A stretch of DNA of 9,377 nucleotides from NCBI GenBank assembly GCA_900752285.1, contig CAADUW010000015.1, forward strand, positions 1 through 9,377, read 5' to 3'. This stretch comes from an uncultured Oscillospiraceae bacterium (GTDB lineage Bacteria; Bacillota; Clostridia; Oscillospirales; Oscillospiraceae). How positions within the stretch are numbered: the stretch's first letter is position 1; each line of letters begins with the position of its first letter. The position numbers and the translations under genes are program-made. Positions 5,512 through 9,377 of this stretch are shown one piece after another. The notes under the pieces were generated by a model. That model searched no databases. It saw only the letters and a list, made by a program, of their open reading frames with translations, and was not told the origin of the DNA.

Positions 5512-6894
5512 ATGGCGAATATGACAATGACCAAAACGCCTATGCCGGAGCAGGACCCCAAGGTTCGGGCAAGAAACTTTAAGGAAGTGGCCCTGGGCTA
5601 CACCCCCGAGATGGCGGTGGAGGAAGCAAAGCGCTGCCTGCACTGCAAGAATCCCAAGTGCGTGGAGGGCTGCCCCGTAAACGTGCGGATCCCCGAGTTT
5701 ATCGCAAAGGTGTCCGAGGGCGATTTCAAGGCGGCTTATGAGGTCATCACCTCCACCAACGCCCTGCCCGCTCTCTCCGGACGGGTCTGCCCCCAGGAGA
5801 GTCAGTGCGAAGGCCGCTGCGTCCGGGGCATCAAGGGTGAGCCGGTTGCCATCGGCCGTCTGGAGCGGTTCGTTGCCGACTGGTACCGGGAGAACGTGAA
5901 CGCAATGCCCGAAAAGACCCCCTCCAACGGCATCAAGGTCGCCGTGGTGGGTTCCGGCCCTGCCGGCCTGACCTGCGCCAGCGATCTGGCGAAGAAGGGC
6001 TACGAGGTCAGCATTTTTGAGGCGCTGCATACCGCCGGCGGCGTGCTGGTTTACGGCATCCCCGAGTTCCGTCTGCCCAAGGCCATCGTGGCAGGCGAGG
6101 TGGAAAAGCTGAAGGCACAGGGCGTGCAGGTCATGACCAACATGGTCATCGGCCGCGTTCTGACCATCGACGAGCTGTTCGAGATGGGCTTCAAGGCAGT
6201 CTTTGTCGGCTCCGGCGCCGGTCTGCCCATGTTCATGCACATCCCCGGCGAGAGCCTGAAGGGTGTGCTGTCCGCCAACGAATATCTGACCCGTACCAAC
6301 CTGATGAAGGCCTATGACGAGTCCAGCGATACCCCCATCATCCACTCCAAAGCCGTGGCCGTGGTCGGCGGCGGCAACGTGGCCATGGACGGCGCCCGCT
6401 GCGCCATGCGTCTGGGCGCGGACAAGGTGTACATCGTCTATCGCCGGGGCGAGGCCGAAATGCCCGCCCGTAAGGAAGAGCAGCACCACGCCAAGGAAGA
6501 GGGCATCGAGTTCAAGACTCTGTGCAATCCTGTGGAGATTCTGGGCGACGAGAACGGCCGGGTCTGCGGCATGAAGTGTATCCGTATGGAGCTGGGCGAG
6601 CCCGACGCTTCCGGACGCCGCCGCCCCGTGGAGATCCCCGGCAGCGAGTTCGTGCTGGACGTGGATACGGTCATCATGGCTCTGGGCACCAGCCCCAACC
6701 CCCTGATCCGCTCCACCACCCCCGGCCTTGAGACCAACAAAAAGGGCGGCCTGATCGTCAACGAGAACGAAATGACCACCCGGGAAGGCGTGTTCGCCGG
6801 CGGCGATGCCGTCACCGGCGCGGCTACCGTTATCCTCGCCATGGGCGCAGGCAAAAAGGGCGCGGCTGCCATCGACGCCTACCTGAGCAAATAA
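5512..6894 (+). CDS. nfnB: NfnB: ferredoxin:NADP oxidoreductase beta (large) subunit, GltD-like
   Basis: The 460-residue flavoprotein is the partner of NfnA. With it, the enzyme couples NADH and reduced ferredoxin oxidation to NADP+ reduction, or the reverse, by flavin-based bifurcation in the cytoplasm. The N-terminal ferredoxin-like part has C42LHC45KNPKC50VEGC54P and a second set C93/C99/C103 for two [4Fe-4S] clusters; the second set shows only three cysteines, so a non-Cys ligand is likely. GSGPAG (147-152) binds the bifurcating FAD, VVGGGNVAMD (284-293) the NADP(H), and the C-terminal GGD (430-432) closes the FAD site. It is often labelled glutamate synthase small subunit, but no GltB large subunit is present and nfnA is adjacent. 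AAGGGAGG (5495-5502) overlaps the nfnA stop, which indicates coupled translation. Confidence 0.92.
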   Translation: MANMTMTKTPMPEQDPKVRARNFKEVALGYTPEMAVEEAKRCLHCKNPKCVEGCPVNVRIPEFIAKVSEGDFKAAYEVITSTNALPALSGRVCPQESQCEGRCVRGIKGEPVAIGRLERFVADWYRENVNAMPEKTPSNGIKVAVVGSGPAGLTCASDLAKKGYEVSIFEALHTAGGVLVYGIPEFRLPKAIVAGEVEKLKAQGVQVMTNMVIGRVLTIDELFEMGFKAVFVGSGAGLPMFMHIPGESLKGVLSANEYLTRTNLMKAYDESSDTPIIHSKAVAVVGGGNVAMDGARCAMRLGADKVYIVYRRGEAEMPARKEEQHHAKEEGIEFKTLCNPVEILGDENGRVCGMKCIRMELGEPDASGRRRPVEIPGSEFVLDVDTVIMALGTSPNPLIRSTTPGLETNKKGGLIVNENEMTTREGVFAGGDAVTGAATVILAMGAGKKGAAAIDAYLSK

Positions 6895-6926
6895 AAATTA
6901 CGTAAACTGATTATGTAAACTAAAGC

Positions 6927-6957
6927 TTCCCCTCCCGAGAAAAAACCGGGAGGGGAA
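6927..6957 (+). terminator. Strong hairpin after nfnB
   Basis: TTCCCCTCCCG (6927-6937) and CGGGAGGGGAA (6947-6957) form a perfect 11-base-pair stem with an A-rich 9-base loop, 32 bases after the nfnB stop. It lacks a T run on its 3' side (AATCATTCCC), so it may block exonucleases or work with a factor rather than act as a classical intrinsic terminator. Just before it, GTAAACT occurs twice, 13 bases apart (6902 and 6915). Confidence 0.6.
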
Positions 6958-7020
6958 ATCATTCCCGGGACAGGGAAACCGGCTGACAGCGAACCGCGGA
7001 CAGGAAACGTCTCCCCTACC

Positions 7021-7137
7021 GTTCATTCCGAACCGGTTCTCAAACCGGCGTGAGAATCCCCCGGATGAAAGGGAAATGGAACGAAGGCATAAGCAGGGGC
7101 GGCAGCCTGCCGCCCGAAAATGTCCGATTTTCGGAAA
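7021..7137 (+). repeat. Intergenic repeat, family B, copy 3
   Basis: 7033-7072 is identical to 169-208 of copy 1, including both competing hairpins: CCGGTT (7033-7038)/AACCGG (7043-7048), and TTCTCA (7037-7042)/TGAGAA (7051-7056). After the shared ATAAGC (7089-7094) this copy has about 20 extra GC-rich bases, then rejoins copy 1 around the GATTTTC at 7126-7132. Confidence 0.75.
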
Positions 7138-7143
7138 CGCCCC
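7096..7143. other. Nested inverted repeats within B copy 3
   Basis: GGGCGGCAG (7097-7105) and CTGCCGCCC (7107-7115) form a perfect dyad. CCGAAAAT (7114-7121) and ATTTTCGG (7127-7134) form a second one. GGGGCG (7096-7101) can instead pair with CGCCCC (7138-7143), enclosing the second stem. The first and outer stems compete for the same bases. No T run follows. Confidence 0.5.
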
Positions 7144-7296
7144 AATGAATACCGCAGCATACTTCCAAATTGACAGTCTTTGATAGAAAACAAGCGGTTT
7201 TTGAACCGGATTCCGGATGATTCGTGACCGGAGCGAGTCAGGCGACCCTTTGCAGGACGTGGGAAAACCGCAAAAAACCAACCGGGGGGAAAAATT
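7144..7296 (+). promoter_or_regulatory. Presumed arsR promoter/operator region
   Basis: No gene is visible here. A perfect TTGACA (7170-7175) is present, but no acceptable -10 lies 15-19 bases downstream. An 11-base inverted repeat CCGGATTCCGG (7206-7216) lies about 80 bases before the arsR ATG and could be an operator, although it may also be a drifted B fragment (AACCGG...CCGGATGA also occurs in B). The ribosome binding site GGGGGGA (7284-7290) ends six bases before the ATG. Confidence 0.3.
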
Positions 7297-7662
7297 ATGG
7301 AGGAACATCACCTGCCCCATGACCATGGGAAAATTCTGGAACATTTGCAGGAAAAAGTCCCGGAAACAGAGGACTTTTCCGTCGCCGCGGAAATTTTCAA
7401 GCGGATCGCCGACCCAAGCCGGGTGCGGATCTTCTGGCTCCTCTGCCACTGTGAGGAATGCGTCATGAACCTGTCCGCCATGGTGGATATGTCTTCCCCC
7501 GCCGTGTCCCACCACCTGAAGCAGCTGAAGGCCGCCGGGCTCATCGTCAGCCGCCGGGAGGGCAAGGAGGTTTACTACCGCGCCGCCTCCACCCCCACCT
7601 GTGACGAACTCCACAAGACCATTGAGCGCATCGTGGAAATCAACTGCCCGAAGAGCGAGTGA
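7297..7662 (+). CDS. ArsR/SmtB-family metal-sensing repressor
   Basis: The 121-residue protein is a typical winged helix-turn-helix repressor that should leave its operator on binding a metal ion. The recognition helix is SSPAVSHHLKQLKAAGL (66-82) and the wing is VSRREGKEVYY (84-94). Metal ligands are plausible in three places: a His-rich N-terminus (H4, H5, H8, H10), the alpha-3 region LLCHCEECVMNL (48-59) with C50, C52 and C55, and the last helix with D103, H106, C117 and E121. The alpha-3 stretch aligns with the ELCV(C)D box of ArsR/CadC sensors but has Met in place of the second Cys. The last helix resembles the SmtB/CzrA zinc site with C117 in the position of a His. No efflux pump or other target gene is adjacent, so the metal (Zn, Cd, Ni or As) cannot be named. 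A terminator follows 20 bases after the stop. Confidence 0.88.
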   Translation: MEEHHLPHDHGKILEHLQEKVPETEDFSVAAEIFKRIADPSRVRIFWLLCHCEECVMNLSAMVDMSSPAVSHHLKQLKAAGLIVSRREGKEVYYRAASTPTCDELHKTIERIVEINCPKSE

Positions 7663-7671
7663 CCCAATCTG

Positions 7672-7735
7672 CAAAAAAACACCCCGCGAAAACAGCCGAT
7701 CCGACTCGTTTTCGCGGGGGTTACCATTATTTTTC
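7672..7735. terminator. Bidirectional intrinsic terminator between convergent genes
   Basis: CCCCGCGAAAAC (7682-7693) and GTTTTCGCGGGG (7708-7719) form a perfect 12-base-pair stem with a 14-base loop. Read on the minus strand it is followed by TGTTTTTTT (complement of 7673-7681), a good terminator for the kinase gene that stops eight bases before the stem. Read on the plus strand the tail is less regular (TTACCATTATTTTT) but still T-rich, and would end arsR. Confidence 0.9.
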
Positions 7736-9055
7736 CAGATCCAGCGGAATCCGGATGTCCGTGGAGAAAATCTTTCCCTCGTGGTGGAATCGGGCGGTGC
7801 CGTGGTACTTTTCTGCGGTGGCTTGGATGGATTCCAGCCCCAGCCCGGTGCCCCCGGGAAGGTTCGTCAGATAGCGTCCGCCCCGCATCCGCACGTTGCC
7901 GTCAAAGCTGTTGGACTGGACGATGTAGAGGTTCGGCTCGTCCATGGTGGTGATGGTCAGATGGATCTGCCGATCCGCCTCCGGCAGGGTTTTGCATGCC
8001 CGCACGCCGTTTTCCAGCATGTTCCCAAGGATGGTGCACAGGTCCACATCCGCGACCGGGCATGGCTCCGGCAGCTGAATATTCCAGTACATCCGGATCT
8101 TATTCTCCCTGCAAGCCTGGGCGACAAAGTTCAGCGTGGCGTTTACACAGAAGGAGCCGCAGTAATTCGCCACATCGTTTGTCGGAAGATCCTGCACATA
8201 TTGATTCAAAAATTCCGACAGCTCTTCGTTTTTCCCCGCATCCGCCAGACTTTTCATGGCCAGAATGGTGTGCCGGAAATCGTGGCGCATCCGGCTGGTC
8301 TCGGCAAGATACTGCTGCTGATCCTCAAACTGCTTTTCCTGCATGCGCAGCAGCCGCACCCGCCGCCGTTCCGCCTCCAGCGCCTGCATGGACATGACCG
8401 TCAGGTAGAAGAAAACGAACAGCGACAGCTGTAAAATGAGCAGTACCAGCTGCGTTGCGCAGTAAAAGGGAAGGAAGCCGTCGCGGAGATAGGAAAAGTC
8501 CAACGGCTGGGTGGAGATACTGGCAATCAGAAAGCCTGTCATCAGCAGGGTCATGCAGTTCCAGATCTTCCGGGTCTGAAACTGGTTGACAAGCTTGCTG
8601 CCGAACCGGATCAGCACACAGGCAAGCAGCCCGATCAGCACGACTCCCAGACCCAGCCCGTAAAGGCTGGAGCTGATGGTCACGCCGCTGCCGGTGGTCT
8701 CCGGATGAAACACACTGTCCATGACCTGCGCGAAATTGCTGACGTAGCCCATCAGCGCGCAGACGGAGACGAAAACGCACAGACACTGGCTGGTGTTCGC
8801 CCGCAGGGTGCCGCAGTAGATGAGAAAAAACAGCACGATCACCAGATAGAACAGCAGGCTGCTGTCCATGTGCCACAATACCGTGACATAGCTGCACAGG
8901 GCGAAGGTCACGGGGAATACCCCGAGAATCAGGATCACCAGCTTCCACGGGGACGTCAGCAGCTGCTTGCCCATAGGAAGGTAACATAACACCATTGCGG
9001 GCAGTACGATCACATAGGAAATCAGCTCATTAAGAAAATCAGGAATGGAAATCAT
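7727..9055 (-). CDS. AgrC-like GHKL sensor histidine kinase
   Basis: The 442-residue membrane kinase has a hydrophobic N-terminal half with about six segments (roughly 11-27, 37-58, 66-84, 90-108, 130-150 and 164-182, then a strong one at 198-222), so six or seven spans. A coiled linker rich in Arg/Glu/Gln (225-252) follows. The phosphoacceptor box is SRMRHDFRHT (254-263), with H258 in the RHDxRH form of the HPK10/AgrC group. The ATP-binding domain has the N box LGNMLENGVRAC (343-354) and the G box GGTGLGLES (401-409). Family knowledge: such kinases usually sense peptides and signal to a LytTR regulator. No response regulator or peptide gene is in the window. I chose the ATG at 9055, which has GAGG (complement of 9062-9065) six bases upstream; the reading frame stays open to 9130 but that extension runs towards repeat DNA. 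Confidence 0.88.
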   Translation of the reverse strand: MISIPDFLNELISYVIVLPAMVLCYLPMGKQLLTSPWKLVILILGVFPVTFALCSYVTVLWHMDSSLLFYLVIVLFFLIYCGTLRANTSQCLCVFVSVCALMGYVSNFAQVMDSVFHPETTGSGVTISSSLYGLGLGVVLIGLLACVLIRFGSKLVNQFQTRKIWNCMTLLMTGFLIASISTQPLDFSYLRDGFLPFYCATQLVLLILQLSLFVFFYLTVMSMQALEAERRRVRLLRMQEKQFEDQQQYLAETSRMRHDFRHTILAMKSLADAGKNEELSEFLNQYVQDLPTNDVANYCGSFCVNATLNFVAQACRENKIRMYWNIQLPEPCPVADVDLCTILGNMLENGVRACKTLPEADRQIHLTITTMDEPNLYIVQSNSFDGNVRMRGGRYLTNLPGGTGLGLESIQATAEKYHGTARFHHEGKIFSTDIRIPLDLEK

Positions 9056-9124
9056 AAAAAACCTCGCAGAAAATAGCGTAGGGAGAGAAAGGAACAGGGA
9101 AATGCGCCATTCGCCCCGGTTCCC

Positions 9125-9140
9125 TTCCAAACCGGTTATC
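9125..9140 (+). repeat. Fragment of repeat family B
   Basis: TTCCAAACCGGTTATC matches 15 of 16 bases of TTCCGAACCGGTTATC at 9169-9184 in B copy 4. It appears to be a truncated or partly duplicated B 5' end, upstream of the kinase gene. The rest of 9056-9163 shows no gene, and I see no convincing promoter for the kinase. Confidence 0.45.
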
Positions 9141-9163
9141 GAGGGGATATCCTTCGACCCGGT

Positions 9164-9232
9164 GTCATTCCGAACCGGTTATCAGACCGGCGTGAGAATC
9201 CCCCGGATGAGAGGTACAGCGGAACGATAAGC
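9164..9232 (+). repeat. Intergenic repeat, family B, copy 4
   Basis: This copy matches copies 1 and 3 through CGTGAGAATCCCCCGGATGA and shares the GGTACAGCGGAAC and ATAAGCC end of copy 1. The CCGGT (9175-9179)/ACCGG (9186-9190) stem is kept, but the overlapping second hairpin is broken by a change (TTATCA against TGAGAA). It runs directly into an A repeat at the ATAAGC boundary. Confidence 0.75.
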
Positions 9233-9377
9233 CTTGCCCCCCGCATTTATGAGGGGGGAGGGCCACGCAGTGGCAGGGGGAGTCCTCCGCCGCAGCAGCG
9301 GGAACCCTCTCAGTCACGGCTTCGCCGTGCCAGCTCCCCCAGAGGGGAAGCCGAGGGCGCTTCGCACCGTTCCTTTC
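9233..9377 (+). repeat. Intergenic palindromic repeat, family A, copy 2
   Basis: 9233-9296 is identical to 14-77. The following part keeps the CTCAGTCACGGC hairpin (CACGGC-TTC-GCCGTG) and then a CTCCCCCAGAGGGGAAG stem. The tail TTCGCACCGTTC (9361-9372) equals 3-14. The element probably continues or ends near the window edge. It lies in the same orientation as copy 1. Confidence 0.8.

Noticed and set aside
4609..6489. 626-codon open frame on the minus strand across nfnA and nfnB
   Set aside because: Same cause: antisense of two certain genes, with low-complexity His/Gly/Ala-rich composition and no recognisable motif.
5512..6894. Glutamate synthase small subunit (gltD)
   Set aside because: Sequence is GltD-like, but there is no GltB and an NfnA gene is directly upstream with coupled translation, so NfnB fits better.
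7170..7175. Perfect TTGACA as arsR -35
   Set aside because: No acceptable -10 lies 15-19 bases downstream, so it is noted but not called as a promoter.
9056..9130. 25-residue N-terminal extension of the kinase
   Set aside because: The ATG at 9055 has GAGG at correct spacing and starts just before the first membrane segment; the extension runs into repeat DNA.
158..9232. CRISPR array or insertion sequence from the repeated elements
   Set aside because: Copies are far apart, irregular and without spacers, and no transposase or cas gene is present; they are dispersed palindromic repeats.

Overview
The window reads as chromosomal DNA of an anaerobic, moderately GC-rich Clostridia member, most likely of the Ruminococcaceae/Oscillospiraceae type found in the gut. 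This rests on the Soj/Spo0J pair with Bacillus/Clostridium-type parS sites, strong AAGGAGG-like ribosome binding sites, an NfnAB-type ferredoxin:NADP oxidoreductase, an AgrC-like kinase and abundant GC-rich palindromic intergenic repeats. The genus is inferred, not proven. parAB followed by serS is common near the replication origin in Firmicutes, so the window may be origin-proximal. Seven of the eight genes lie on the + strand.

Layout. 1-450 has no gene: it holds a long GC-rich repeat (A), a second repeat family (B) and an AT-rich promoter. 451-2503 is the chromosome-partition block: a small zinc-ribbon membrane protein of unknown function, two perfect parS sites, parA and parB. serS (2564-3895) and mscL (3972-4433) follow. 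A 208-base gap with a decayed B repeat and several competing G/C-rich stems leads into nfnA and nfnB (4642-6894). The next 402 bases hold a strong hairpin, a B repeat and nested dyads. Then come a small ArsR-family metal regulator (7297-7662) and, convergent with it across a bidirectional terminator, a GHKL sensor histidine kinase on the minus strand (9055-7727). The right end (9056-9377) is again B followed by A repeat.

How the parts work together. ParB loads at parS and, with the ParA ATPase, separates the origins. One parS lies inside the 3' end of the upstream zinc-ribbon gene, and a candidate parA promoter lies between and partly within the two sites, so ParB could control its own operon. 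SerRS charges tRNA-Ser and MscL is an osmotic safety valve; neither has an obvious functional link to its neighbours. NfnA and NfnB form one enzyme that balances NADH, NADPH and ferredoxin in anaerobic metabolism. The ArsR protein and the kinase have no visible target operon or response regulator here.

Most unusual features. (1) The parS/coding/promoter overlap with an uncharacterised membrane zinc-ribbon protein. (2) Two interlocking repeat families, A and B: B copies can form two mutually exclusive hairpins, and A or another palindrome follows B at the same point. I see no transposase, phage gene, CRISPR, tRNA or rRNA, and no clear new defence or biosynthetic system.
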